This document shows, in pieces, positions 11,029 through 22,700 of a stretch of 64,000 bases of DNA. Every line of letters begins with the position of its first letter. Position 1 is the stretch's first letter. Location of the stretch: contig NW_026570239.1 in NCBI RefSeq assembly GCF_019649055.1, positions 496,001 to 560,000 of the forward strand, in the 5' to 3' direction. This stretch comes from Paramacrobiotus metropolitanus (lineage: Eukaryota; Tardigrada; Eutardigrada; Parachela; Macrobiotidae). Position numbers and translations under genes: made by a program. The notes under the pieces were generated by a model. That model saw nothing but the letters and a program-made list of their open reading frames with translations, was not told the origin of the DNA and searched no databases.

Positions 11029-14000
11029 ATGTGCAGCAGCGGAATACGATCGTTTGATTGTTCAGTCTCGTCGCTTGCCTGTGAAATTTATCCCGACACC
11101 GACGTCTACCAGTGGAACGCGGTGGATGTGCAGAATGAGAACGGACTCCTCGAGCGTGGTCTGGTCATCAACACCATTCACGGCGGTTTGCTCGTGGATT
11201 TCGGTGTGTCAGGGCGGCGCTCGCAGTGTGTCAATCTGAGAACCGCGCTGCACTGTCTCAGCTCCCGGCAGGAGCGCTTCGCTCCGTCCCATAACTGGGA
11301 TTGGGAATACAAAGATTCGCTGAGCGACCCAGCGTCCCCGGCTGCCTTTGAGGTCCTCGCCCGGACCGCCGCCGACCGCCCGTGGACGTGGTACCCGGTA
11401 GTGTTTCTTGCGCGCCGGGTTTTGTGGAACAAATACGCCTACATCCGCATCCAGCTGGGCGAGAATGTTATTACCAAATACACCAGCGCCCTCGTGGTCC
11501 GTCTGGCCTGTCGTGATGGAGCGGCGCGCACTGTTGGTAGTGCGGACTACGTCCGACGGGATTGTCCTCTGCCAGAGGAATATTTAGGGGGACGACCGGT
11601 GGAACCGGCGTTGTGGAGTTTGTGGAAGGAAGCGCTGGTGGCGGCGCATGCCGCCAGCGCTTATCCCATCTGTGTGATGAACGAGAGCCTAGTGTATCTC
11701 CAAAATCGGTGCAAGTCGACGAAACTGGCATCGTTTTCCAAAGTTGGACTGGTACGTCCATTCCACAATGTTTTTATTTTTGCGCAGTGATCGACTATTT
11801 CCTTGAACCACGTCAGCTATTTTTTGGCATAAAGTACTTCGAAACATTTATAAATCCGACTACTCCCCCGAAGTGCGATACTACAGAGTATACGAGGAGG
11901 ATTCCTCCTCGTATGCTCTGTAGTATAGCATGCTCTATAGTTGAGTCGGTAGCACATACTGCTGCGAGTTAAACTGAACACTATTTCCGTAAGCTATTGA
12001 CGTAACAGTCAACCTGGATGGTTGCATTTCCCACAACTGAGCAACAGTCAGCCGTAGGGGGTTGCACCAACCGCAGCTATTGGGTTTGTGCAACCATCCA
12101 CGGTTGCCAGTTACGTCAATAGCTTACGGAAATGGTGTTCAGTTTAACTCGCAGCAGCTATGCGCTACCGACTCAACTATAATCTTCCTCGTATTCATAT
12201 TACATTCCCGCCCAATTCATATTACTAATCGTATTCATATTACATTATTACATGAAAATGCAATATGACAACCGCCCTTGCTGACGACTGGAAGTTTATC
12301 AGCTGCACTCGATCGAAGCTGCGTTTCGAATTTTTCTTTCGGTTGGCGTGGCATCGTGTACGTACGTACCTACTAACAGAAAAATTTGAAAAGGGCTAGT
12401 CAAACTTGAACCTCTTTCGAAGCATGCATCTCTCCTGGATATCAATATTCTATTTTGGCCAATTAAAAATTTTTACTTTTGGATAATTTAATGATGTGTA
12501 ATAAACTTAACCCTTCTCTAAATTTAATAACGAACACGCAGTTTTGCGCCAAGCGTGCTGCCTTTTGGTTTTGGACCAAGAAATGAACGGCAGGAACTAA
12601 TAAAAGTGTGACTTACAACTGCATGTGAGTGATGTAACTAAGTAAGTTAAATAAATAATAATAATAATAATTTATTAAATAAATTGTTTAAAATTTTTTA
12701 ACATAGAATTATTTAACAGAGCCAGCTAAATGAAAAGGCTAAAATGGAAATGGCACGCCGTCTGCAGGCCGGCTGGACCTTCACCAATTGTAAATGGATT
12801 TCGCCTGCAATGCAACCCGCTAATCCCGTTAATGTTCTTCTACGTGCTGCACCGGCCCAGCAATCGCTCCAAGCAGCTGCCGGGTTGTCACCAAAGATAT
12901 GGCAAAAGGCTCTCTCCTGCTTTGCTACGAATGAACGTCCGATATACCGCCGTATCTGTTCGCTGTGGAACACCATCATCCAACAGGATGACACCGGCCC
13001 TTGCCTGACGCTCAACTTCGACAACGCCGGCACAACAGCCTCCTCCGTGGGCATGTGCATCATCCGGTATTTGACCGCCGTGACGGAGGCGATCGTCATT
13101 TCCAACGCTAAGCAACGCTGGACGCTGCAGGAACTTGGTGACTGTCTGTTCCTTATCAGTGCTGTGTACGAGCAGCGTGGCAACCAACTGAAAAAGCTGC
13201 AGGTGAATCGGCTGGTAGCATTGTGCGTAAGACCGCTTGGTAATTTGAGCAAGCTTAACATTTCGTTGAATAGCGCGGTTACTCCAGCCGGAGTTGGCCT
13301 TGTTAATTCAGTAAATAATTTCATAAGAACTAATTTGCAACAGTTTTTGGGTTGTGTGAATGAAAAGCGTATAGCATTTGCCGGTGCTGTTTTTGAGACG
13401 CTTTGCGCAGCCGGATGTCCAGGATGGAGATGGTCGAAGTCACCATCCCTTTGGAAATGCATGTTCAAATGGTCACCCCACTAAAATGCGTGAATATATG
13501 ATATCGAAAAGTCAGGCCAGGTAGTAAATACTCTTAATAGCCTACTGCTCAATTTTGAGCGATATATGAAGCTCTGATCGCTTACAAAAAATGAGCCGCA
13601 TTATATAATTAGGATACATTCCATCTGGAAATTTCTTTGTGGTGTGAGGCTGTATGCACGCTGCACTACTCGTAGCAATAGTACCGATACAAACAGAGTC
13701 GAAATGTAAAAGGATTCCAGGCGAATCCACAGAGCCGAATCAACCTCATCCCTGTAAGGCTGTCAGGCTGTGTATAGGCCACATCCCTTGTTTCCATCAC
13801 CTCGTGAAAGTTTCCCAGATGTACTGCATTAATCGTAAGAGTAGATGTGATAAATTCCTTAGCTCACTCTTCGTTGGACAGGTGATCGCCAACCGCTGCC
13901 GCTGGGACTTGGGGGATGACCGTCCCTCCACAGAGGTGCAGCTGTTGGCCAACGCGAGCACCAACGCTTCCACGGGCGTGGAACGCATCATTTGGCGCAA

Positions 14001-14581
14001 CTGCCGCTTTTGCGGTATCGGCGGCGAATATAACGAGTTTATTGTGACTAATGACGTCACTGCCCTCCGTTGCACTGTGACAGAGATGCAGAAGGACCTG
14101 TATGCTCAGCTAGAGCGGCATTTATGGTGGATTCCGCTGGATGTATTCGGGTTGGCACGACGGATCGTGTTGGAGGCGCAGATTGACGATATGTCACCAA
14201 ACTGCGCCACCATTAGAAGGGTACGTTACGTACTGAATTGCGAGACTCATATGGCTTCTTATGTCGCTGTCTTTATTAATTGCTTGTTTTCCAAAGCACT
14301 CATTTTCTGACCAATTTTTAAAGCTGCCGGCTTTTCGAGTCAGGTCTACCGAATGATGAAGCATCAGCAGCTTGTCAAATAACAACTTTGATTGTATTTT
14401 GGGATTTCTCCAGATTTTGGTGAATTACCAGTGCAGGGATCCTCGTCCGACCAACCGCTACATGGGGAAGCTGAGCTGGACGGGCGAAGAGCTGCGCCGT
14501 TTAGATGTCACGACTCTGTCCACCCTGACGTTGTGGGTACTGAACCTGGCCTTGCCGTCACGCGCACAATGGGATCAGTGA
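11029..14581 (+). CDS. F-box-like family protein, copy B, intact, four exons
   Basis: Exons are 11029-11751, 12720-13202, 13882-14220 and 14414-14581. Lengths are 723, 483, 339 and 168 nt, all divisible by three with phase-0 introns, giving 570 residues and no internal stop. Splice sites are CTG|GTACGT, CAG|GTGAAT and AGG|GTACGT, with acceptors TTAACAG, TTGGACAG and TTCTCCAG. Exon 1 starts MCSSGIRSFDC and contains the shared N-terminal module (WNAVDVQNENGLLERG). Exon 2 has the F-box-like segment (LSPKIWQKALSCF..YRRICSLWNTII), usually a Skp1 contact in cullin-RING ligases. Exon 3 has IWRNCRFCGIGG. Exon 4 ends the protein with a LRRLDVTTLSTLTLWVL helix. The upstream region is duplicated at the window start. 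Intron 1 holds a MITE and a 49-bp palindrome. The F-box call is pattern-based; substrate unknown. Confidence 0.82.
11878..11926. repeat. Near-perfect 49-bp palindrome in intron 1 of copy B
   Basis: Arms 11878-11901 and 11903-11926 are complementary with a single mismatch and a one-base centre (ATACTACAGAGTATACGAGG and its complement). It would extrude as a cruciform or fold as a tight RNA hairpin. It sits 10 bp from the MITE at 11936. Confidence 0.85.
11936..12181. mobile_element. MITE with long inverted repeats and TA target duplication
   Basis: The left arm starting TATAGTTGAGTCGGTAGC and the right arm ending GCTACCGACTCAACTATA pair over about 70 bp, and with mismatches to about 95 bp, around an 80-bp centre. 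Outer TA dinucleotides at 11936-11937 and 12180-12181 fit the TA target preference of Tc1/mariner-type elements. There is no coding capacity. It is inserted in intron 1 of copy B. Confidence 0.72.
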
Positions 14582-15197
14582 AGCTTCCGCAGGATCACTG
14601 ACTCATTGATAGACTGCTGAGCCGCTGTCATCAGTTATAAAAAGCGTCTGTGTGCCATAGTACAGCTATCTTCTTTCGGTTAAAAAAAATCAGCATTGTT
14701 GTGACTTTTCCGCACCATCTCAAATCCGCCCATCCAAGTTTTATGGATCTACTTCTACTTTGTAAAAAGAATGTCGAATTCAAAGAGGGTCGGTCCGTTA
14801 TAAAGCGATCTCTTTGATTTGCAACATTTTGCAATATATTTCTCAGAAAAATTCCACCAGCATTTCATGGCACATAGCGTATTACGATAGAAGCACGCAT
14901 TGATCAAGTACGGTCATGTGCTATTGAACAGATGGAGGGTAGTGTATCTGTAAAAGCTTTTTTAGGCCTGGAAACGCTACTTTAACAGAGTGCATGTTGA
15001 CAATCGAGAATAAAAATTCCTGCAAAGGCGGTTACTGGTCAGTTCATTTCCTAATGAGTCATGAAAACAGCGTAATAAGTTAATAACTTTGCGAGCTCGA
15101 ATGTTTACTGAATTACATTTACGCAGCCCACTGACGAAGTACTCCAATAACTGACCCCGGAATCTGCTAGTTGTAAGCCATGTAATACGACCGCACT
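14582..15197. other. Intergenic between convergent genes, no feature seen
   Basis: AT-rich DNA between the 3' ends of copy B (plus) and the minus-strand gene ending at 15198. Nothing beyond short chance frames. Confidence 0.5.
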
Positions 15198-16175
15198 TTA
15201 CTTTTCAAGATTTCCATCCAGTATGAGCATCGCCAACCGACTCAGCTTCGATAAATCAATTTTGCGCAGATCCACTGTATCCCACCATTCTGCATTCTGA
15301 TCGGGGTTGCAACTACTGAAACTGCAAAGAGACAAAATAACGGATTAAAACAGTAAGCAGTCCGAAAAATTCCTTCCGTAACATAAAGTAATATATAGAT
15401 TGTTAATAATCACAGTTTGAGAAATGTGCGAATGCCGGTCCACTGCTGAGGATAGTCCAGTGTCCGCACCCAATCCGCATGCGCATCGGCGACATTTTTC
15501 TGTACGCGTTGACTAACGACCGGGTAACTGCCGTTGACCGCTGCTAAGAAATGTCGAGTCAGTTCAGCCGGTGTCTCCGTGGAATGGAAACGCACCATTG
15601 TAACAGCCGCCGGCGGTATCGGACCGCTTCCATCTCGTCCTAAAATAGTCACGTTTCCTGGCCAAGAAGACTGGTTGTCATCAAAAAGATAAGCCCGCAT
15701 TCTGTTGATGGTGCTAGGAGACGATGGGGTGTAGTTAATTAACACCATTTCCTCACAGACTGTCATGAACCTCGTCAGCGCACGACAGTAATGCAGAGTG
15801 TTCTCATCGCTCCTCTGGAGGCCTAAGAACGTCAGTCCTCCATCTACCGGACAATCCTGGCCGTTTTTAACGACTATCTTCTGCAGGCGTAAGTCCTGGG
15901 CTTTCAGTATCTCCGTAATGGTTAACATTTTCTCAACAAATGACCTCCAGAATACCGTGTAATCAAACTCGCCACTTGGTTTCGGTTCCAGCAGTATTAG
16001 CGTTCCTGAATACCGGGAAGCAATGTAGTTCATCAGCATTACGAGTTTGTATTGGAAACGATACGTCGCGCCTGGGAAACGCGCGGATTTCTTTGAATAA
16101 ATCTGTGAGATTTCGAAGATTATGTGCTGTTCAACTTGATATTCCCACAGGAGAAGCTTCCATAAGGCGCACACC
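15198..16175 (-). CDS. Partial gene, last two exons, possible distant relative of the F-box-like family
   Basis: The penultimate exon is 16175-15414, after an acceptor TTGTTGTCAG and ending at donor CT|GTGATT. The last exon is 15321-15198, after CTCTTTGCAG and ending with TAA. The split codon joins in frame, giving about 295 residues. The terminal segment (WWDTVDLRKIDLSKLSRL) has the same W-x-x-x-[ED]-L-[LR]-x-[LI]-[DE] pattern and length as the terminal exon of copies A, B and D. The larger exon does not align obviously with them and contains no motif I recognise. No upstream exon or start codon was found before 16.8 kb, so the gene is truncated here or its first exons lie across a long intron. 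Confidence 0.55.
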
Positions 16176-16830
16176 CTGACAACAATAATAATTTGTGACT
16201 GTGAGAATAAAACACAACGATCGTATTTACTGTATTTGTCGGTAAAGAAATTTAGGTTGATAAATGAGGCGCTTATTAATGAAAATAAGAAAGTGTTATA
16301 AATATCGTTATAACACTAAAGGGGCAGCCCGTAAGGTTCTTTGTCACTTTGACAAACATATTCAGATAGAAAAGGATAGCAATGTCGTGCAAAACACTTT
16401 TGCTGCACTGCTCCATTGGTAGACTTTATCACGGGCTTCTAGTGTACGCACTTCAAGTATTTAATTGAAATTTGCGGTTCGTTGGCAATTTCTTAAGCCT
16501 TAAGCCGTCATTGATCTATTCAGTCCCATGGAGAACTCGTATAAAACATATGACTGTGGCGCGACTGCGCAACCGCATGCACGGCACGCGACTTAACGAG
16601 GGAGGACCTTACTGTAATGCGTCGTTGGTACACTGATAAATTTGAGGTTTTCGAATCAGTAATTGTTGGACAACGCTGTTTGCGGGCTGTCTCGATGATT
16701 ATCATAGTGTACCCGTACAAAGAGTTGACTCTATGATGGTATGGGCCAAAAATTAAGAAATAAGTCAAAGATAATTTTGAAAGGTCACGAACAATCTTAT
16801 TTAAAAACATAATATTTCTAACCAAAAGAT
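16176..16830. other. Intergenic, no feature supported
   Basis: A 101-codon minus-strand frame at 16520-16825 exists but shows no family pattern, no exon partner and ordinary AT-rich composition, so it is not called. Confidence 0.4.
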
Positions 16831-17426
16831 ATGTATTACTGTGCGATGATTATTGCCATAACTGGATACCAAACTGCCAACGGCTTAGACATGTATGGAA
16901 ATCCTGTCGCGTCAACGTCCGGTGGGGTAGCGTTCCAAGGACACGGCGGTGGCGCCGGGGCGTACCAGGGCAAAGCAGCGGTGGCGCCGGGGCGTACCAG
17001 GGCAGCAGTGGTGGCGCCGGGGCGTACCAAGGCAGCAGCGGTGGTGGCGTAGCGCATCAGAGTAGCAGTGGCGGCGGGGGGAACATCGTTCCAAGTGAAC
17101 AGCGGCAGTGGCGAAGCAAATGTGGAACCAGTGACTTCAACTTCCACAGGATATACTGGCCCGGCTGGTGCTTTTCGTTATGCACCATCGAAAAGTGCGT
17201 CATATTTTTTTCCTTAATTGTGCATAATATGTCCATTCACAGTATTTAAGTTTTTATGCTAATTAATATTTTTCTAGCGTACATGCAGCGCTACATCGAG
17301 GACCGTACAGGAATTTCATCGTCTGGACAGCCGATGAATGACGAAGAGATGCCGCATCTCTCCATTGAAATTGCGGAGAAGGCCTTGGAGGAGGCCGGTG
17401 GTCTGGATGAAGAGCCTAAACAGTGA
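16831..17426 (+). pseudogene. Gly-rich protein gene fragment, two exons, frame broken in the repeat
   Basis: The first exon runs to 17194 (donor AAAA|GTGCGT). The second is 17278-17426 (acceptor TTTTTCTAG, stop TGA) and ends with an acidic helix (IEIAEKALEEAGGLDEEPKQ). The splice joins in frame. The first exon holds four 30-bp units encoding GGAGAYQGSS-like decapeptides at about 16949-17072. Two extra bases in the first unit shift the frame. One extra G in the G-run at about 17075-17080 shifts it back, so the flanks are in frame while the middle is not, and a TAG at 17050-17052 stops the first frame. The start is unclear; an ATG at 16831 is possible. Not recognised as a known family. Confidence 0.45.
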
Positions 17427-17522
17427 GTTCACCATGGACCATTTCATATTGGACGCTGCAAGAATGCATGCGCTTAACTGTTATTTCATAATAATACACA
17501 GCTAGTTGCAAATAACGCGCCA

Positions 17523-17638
17523 CATAATTAGCGAATGTTACCTAAATTAGTGCATGTGTTTAATTGTTAGCGGGATGGCATACATAATTAGCGAATGTTA
17601 CCTTAATTATTGCATGTGTTTAATTGTTAGCGGGTGGC
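17523..17638. repeat. Tandem duplication, two 60-bp units
   Basis: The phrase ACATAATTAGCGAATGTTAC and the next 40 bases are repeated exactly 60 bp later with a handful of changes. It lies 100 bp after the stop of the Gly-rich gene fragment. Confidence 0.85.
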
Positions 17639-17699
17639 ATGCGCCGCAATACCGTTCGCCAATTAGCTTATGTTTATCGTTATTATTATTTTCCCACAA

Positions 17700-18420
17700 A
17701 CATTGTGTGCCGCATTATGCGCTGCGGCAATAAGCTGTTGTAGTTCTTGTTTACCGTTGTTTCGCGAATTAAAAACATTAACGTTTAGTTTACCAATAAA
17801 ATCTCTGCATTGCAGATCTCGGAATAAAAAAAAGAAACGCAGAAGGGATAAATCTATTGATTTTATTAAAGCTTTCTGGAACGCCAGGCTTACGCATTAT
17901 TTTAAGTTGGCTTTTCAAGAATAAATACTCTGTTTTTTCTTCGCGTTTTCTTGCACTAAGCTAAACATAATAAATACGTATTCCTGCCAGATGTTGACAA
18001 TAAATGCCGCAATTGGTATTGCGGCGCATGTAATAAAAATTACCGAAATAATCAAATTAGCAGTTTTAGCGTATGATAGATCGTCAAATGAATTGGCCTT
18101 GGTATTTTATTGAGAAATATGTTTTATTTTCAAATCAAGTTGATTCTAAACTGCGGAGACGACAAAACAAATTTCAAATACCGCGCCGTTGAGATAGTAC
18201 CGTTGTAAAAGGTGCGGCATATGCGCACACATATCGAAGCAGCTAACTCCGTTATTAAAAATACCGTAAATGAATTTGCCGTAATAAAATATGCGGCGCG
18301 ATTTGTATTACAAAATATTATGGGATGACTTGCAGCAAGATATTGACAATGTACCCTCCAAACTGTACTCACGACGGGACACATATGATTTGCCGTAACA
18401 TAAGTTGCGGCGCATAATTA
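17700..18420. repeat. Cluster of GCCGC/GCGGC palindromes
   Basis: Several short palindromes built on the same core occur in otherwise AT-rich DNA: TGCCGCATTATGCGCTGCGGCA near 17708-17730, GCCGCAATTGGTATTGCGGC near 18005-18025, and single GCGGCGCAT or GCGGCGCGAT sites at about 18290 and 18406. No gene is present. Confidence 0.45.
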
Positions 18421-18552
18421 GTAACATGCTCGAAAGGTATAGGCACCAAAAAAATATATTGCAGCATTTTCTTCCAAATAAAATTTCAAACGGTACTCGT
18501 AAAATTTTATTGCCAACAGCACAAAATTCGCTCAAAAGACATAACAAAAAAA

Positions 18553-18640
18553 ACTTTTGTGGACTTGAACCCGGTTCCTCATAGCAAAAAAGTGCGTAGA
18601 TACCCGATGTGCTATTCAAGCCAGCGTTGTTTTGTTATTT
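18553..18640 (-). repeat. tRNA-like sequence (SINE candidate), copy 1
   Basis: On the minus strand a GGCTTGAATAGCACATCGGG stretch is followed about 40 bases later by GAACCGGGTTCAAGTCC, which fits the pol III B box (GGTTCRANTCC). A T-run follows soon after (CACAAAAGTTTTTTTT). The acceptor and T stems do not pair well, so it is not a functional tRNA. A second diverged copy lies at 19005. Confidence 0.45.
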
Positions 18641-19004
18641 CGTTTTAACAAATACGTTGCAACGTAAGGACTTAAGTTCTTTTTGCCGCACATTTTTACG
18701 TGGCGCTTAGGACATGAACAATTTTGGGGGCGAGCGAATCGGAAATAATTTTATCTATGCTCTGCTACGCACACATTATCGAATCAGTTGATTAGTGTAA
18801 TGAGCAGTACCAGTTTGCAATGCATTGTAGTACGCTGCAGATTTGTTAAATCGCTATCCGAATTCTGTTGAAAATTATTGGCTTCGTAAATTATGTGGCA
18901 CAGTACAAAAGTATTCTCGCACAGAATAAAAATAGAATCAGTCACAAGTGAGTGCAGGACCACATCAAAATAAATTGGTCAAAATAAACCGAAAAAAAAT
19001 ACTT

Positions 19005-19085
19005 TTGTGGATTTGAACTTAGGACCTCTTAACAAAAATTCGCATGCATACACCGTACGCTATACTATACCTGACTTTAGTGTAG
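19005..19085 (-). repeat. tRNA-like sequence (SINE candidate), copy 2
   Basis: It has the same layout as the copy at 18553: GTATAGCGTACGGTGTATGC, then AGTTCAAATCCACAAAAGT and a T-run. The two copies are diverged but keep the spacing of the A-box-like and B-box-like parts and the shared tail CACAAAAGT. Confidence 0.42.
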
Positions 19086-19791
19086 TTCAGTTCCGTGCAT
19101 GGATCTGCAATGTTACTGCCTCATACATGGATTTCTTATGGTCGACGTTACTTTAAATCTGTCCGCATCTAGTTGTTGGATCATAAATTTATTTATTCAG
19201 CTGAACAACATTTCGAAGAAAATAACCTTCTGCTCGTGTCATATCCTGGAGTAAAGGAACAGTATCGATTACATGAAAGTTTCACATCAATGGCGTACAA
19301 CAAATACATATTCCGAGATAAATGCAACCATAGCACAGTCATCCTAACAATGCCTTGAACCCAGTCACTTATGCCACCCCTTGTGAATGGCTAGATATCG
19401 GCAGCGTCTAGAATGCAAAGGTTAATATACTGTGAGAAAAAATCACGCTTCCACTCACCTAATAATAAACGTAGAACAAAAGAAGGTTTCGGTACGCCAA
19501 ATCGTCCACGGATCCGGTATAGGCATCGCTTACTATAGCGCTGTCGTCGCCGGAAGTCTTTTTTCCAAAGCGGTAAAGTTTTAAGTAGAAAGCGAGACAT
19601 TTTATTTTGTTTAACATTCTGTGCAACTAAATGCTTGGTCTTTTGAGTTCTCCAACGGCTGCACTCCTATGACATCGCGGCAGCCAATTGAAATATTTGT
19701 GCACACGTTACACTCCTTTCTCTTTTAATTGACTGCGAATTTTGACAAAAATCTTTATTGTCTCATTTAACAATTTGTCGTTTGTAGGATA

Positions 19792-22700
19792 ATGTTCTCG
19801 GTGGATGGATCTACACGTCACATCGTCCACGGGGTTCGGACCCTAACCCTTGAGGACTCGTTTACCTTGTTTCACAATATACCATTCGAAAATATGGACT
19901 TTACGTCTGCCTTATACTGGCTGGAGCAATTCTACAAGGAATTGATATCAATGCTTTTTTCCACCCATAACGTTCGTCCAGAGGATCGAGTGCAACTGAT
20001 TTTTCGACACCCAAACCATGTAAATGGGACCTTCTCCACGAAAACGATGTTTGCAAAAGAACTGACCCCAGAAGCCATTACAGCGATAATTGAAAGAATA
20101 AACCGCTCGGGAGGAGCCTTCTTTGCGTTGGACCCGTTAGTGAGGTACACATTTACCTTATGTCGCAACATTTCAGCGACGGGGCGACGTAACCTAAGAA
20201 ATTCCTACTTCCGGATTGAAGAATTCTTAGAACGGAAAAACGTGTCATCCGAATTGCGCAAAACCCGAATAGACTCTTTGTGCTGTGCTAGAGCAATCGC
20301 TGTCGGCCTAGCAATCGTCCAAAAAATGCGGAATGTCAAATATATCAAGGACTCGCAGGGAGCGAGACTATTCAATCTTGCAAAGCGTGTGCGCCGGGAG
20401 GCACATGTCGCTATTGGTCAGCCAGGAACATTCCAGGACGTAGATAAATTTGCCTCTCTACTCGCAAGGAAGTATGAGTGTCAGCTTATAATATTGCATG
20501 TGGATATCGGAGCGGAAGTCATGTACTGCTCGGCACATCAAGCAAAATTTGTGGCCCTTCTTTATCGCGATAATCACTTCGACTGTGTTTCAAGGCCGTG
20601 GGCGCTGCTTGGAAAGAACTTTCGCTGTACCGTATGTGGCGACTTTGGGTATGAAATGCGTGATCATCGATGCTCCAGGCCTTGCAAAGCGTGTTTCCAG
20701 TATGACTGTGAACGTGCCTCAACCAACATTTTCTGCCCGGAATGTAACCGGTCGTATTTTTCAGTACGGTGTTTTGAATTGCATTTGGAGAGGGCTGCCC
20801 GCAGGACAAATGGCGAACGGTCCATTCGCGAAGCCTATACAAAATGCGTGGATTGCCAGAAATACAATGCACCACCTGGGAACCAACCATTTTCTACTCC
20901 TCATGAATGTAACGCGGTATTCTGCTACAACTGCAAAAAATTCTGTCCTCCGGATCATCTTTGCCATATCCTGGCCGGGCAGAAAGCTCTGGAGGCTTCC
21001 CGGAAAAAGAAAAAGAAGAAATCGAATAAGACCATCCTTACTTCCGTTGAAGAAGATAGCGACGATGAACAGGAAGCATTGGATGAAGATGATGATCTGA
21101 AAAGTTTCATTGATGATGGTGAAGCAAGCATGGATCAGAACTCGGCCACAACTGAAAAAGCTGACAGAGAAGACGAATCAGATGCACGCGACAACGGAAA
21201 ATATGTGATGAAGACATTTGTTTTTGATTTCGAGTCTGGATTTGACAGAAATTGTGTTCATTACCCCAATTTTCTGGTCGTAATGGCTCTACATGACGAC
21301 GATTTTGTCTTGAAGTATTCTGGAAAGAATTGTGCGGAGCAATTCCTGAGTTTGTGTTCGCGAAAACAAAGAACTGTGTGTTCTTATCTCACAACGGACG
21401 CAATTACGACTATTTGTTCATTCTACGGGCTTTGGAAAATGAGGGACACTTTCCCAAAAAGGTGCAGGATGGTACCCACATCACAATGATAACTGTCCCC
21501 GGGCCAGATGCTCGGTTAATAGACAGCTTATCGTTCATGCCACGATCCTTGGCACAGCTTCCAAGCGACCTTGGAATAGGACATTTGGTTGCCAAAGGCT
21601 TCTTCCCATATCGGTTTAATACCCCAGAGAACGAAAACAATATTTGAAGCTATTCTGCCAAAGGAATTATTCGATTACGAACTATTCGACTCGAAGAAAA
21701 AGGAGGAATTCGATGAATGGTACTCCGTAAAACGTCTGGAAGACTATGATATCCAGAAAGAATTGGACTTGTATTGCACGAACGACGTTCTGGTACTTCG
21801 GGAATGGTGCAAGATTACAGACCGCAGTTTTGAAGACATGTTCCCGGGCATCAAATGTTTTGAGCAGCCAACAAATCCTAGTGCAGTTATGCTTGGATTT
21901 CAAGTGCATTACTTGGAAGAAAACATCATCGGTATCATGCCGTCGTCTGGATATGGTGGCCGTCACAATCAAAGCAACAAAGCCTTGGAATGGCTAGCTC
22001 GCATTGAAAAAACAACTGGGAACAAGATTCAAACGTGCAGATCTCCGGGAGAAGAAAAAAAGATACCAAATTTTCCTGTCGATGGATGGGATGAAATAAA
22101 CGGAATTGTTTACCGGTTTCATGGTTGCTTCTGGCATGGTTGTCCAAAACATTTTCATGATCCAATCAAAATGAACACGGTTCGTATGAAGACCTTTGGA
22201 GAGATTCGGGACGAAAGCCAAAGAGTGGACGTAGCCATACGTTCTGACCCCGGTGTGCGTGCTCTCGTTGTAAAATACGAATGTGAATTCGATTCGGAGA
22301 AGAAATCCGGACTTATTCAGTCTTTGAAGTTTCGCCCGCGCTTGGATGTACGTGGAAGCCTTGTGGGCGGACGAACGGAGGTATTCTCTTTGTACGAGTC
22401 CATTGAAGTGCCAAACCGAGGAAAAACTTACGATGTCATTTCCCTGTACCTCTCCGTTATGGTTTTTGGAGAATTTCCGCTTGGACATCCAGAAATACTG
22501 CTCTACAGTTTTGACTATGACATTTCAAGATATTTTGGTGTCATACACTGCTGTGTGCTTCCTCCGGATGATCTTTTTATTCCCACATTGCCCCTGCGTT
22601 TGCCTGACGGACGTATCGTATATACATTCTGCCGCCAGTGTTCAGTGGACATTAACATTGAATATCCTTGTTTCCACTCCGGAACGGAACGAATGTTTGA

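Noticed and set aside
12713-13468. 251-codon minus-strand frame opposite exon 2 of copy B
   Set aside because: It is the antisense shadow of a conserved exon; paralogues conserve the plus-strand reading and its splice sites.
18553-18640. Functional tRNA gene
   Set aside because: A B-box-like sequence is present, but the acceptor, anticodon and T stems do not pair adequately.
19173-19600. Two 60-70 codon frames just upstream of polymerase B
   Set aside because: Short, in opposite directions, no family pattern; cannot be told from chance frames.
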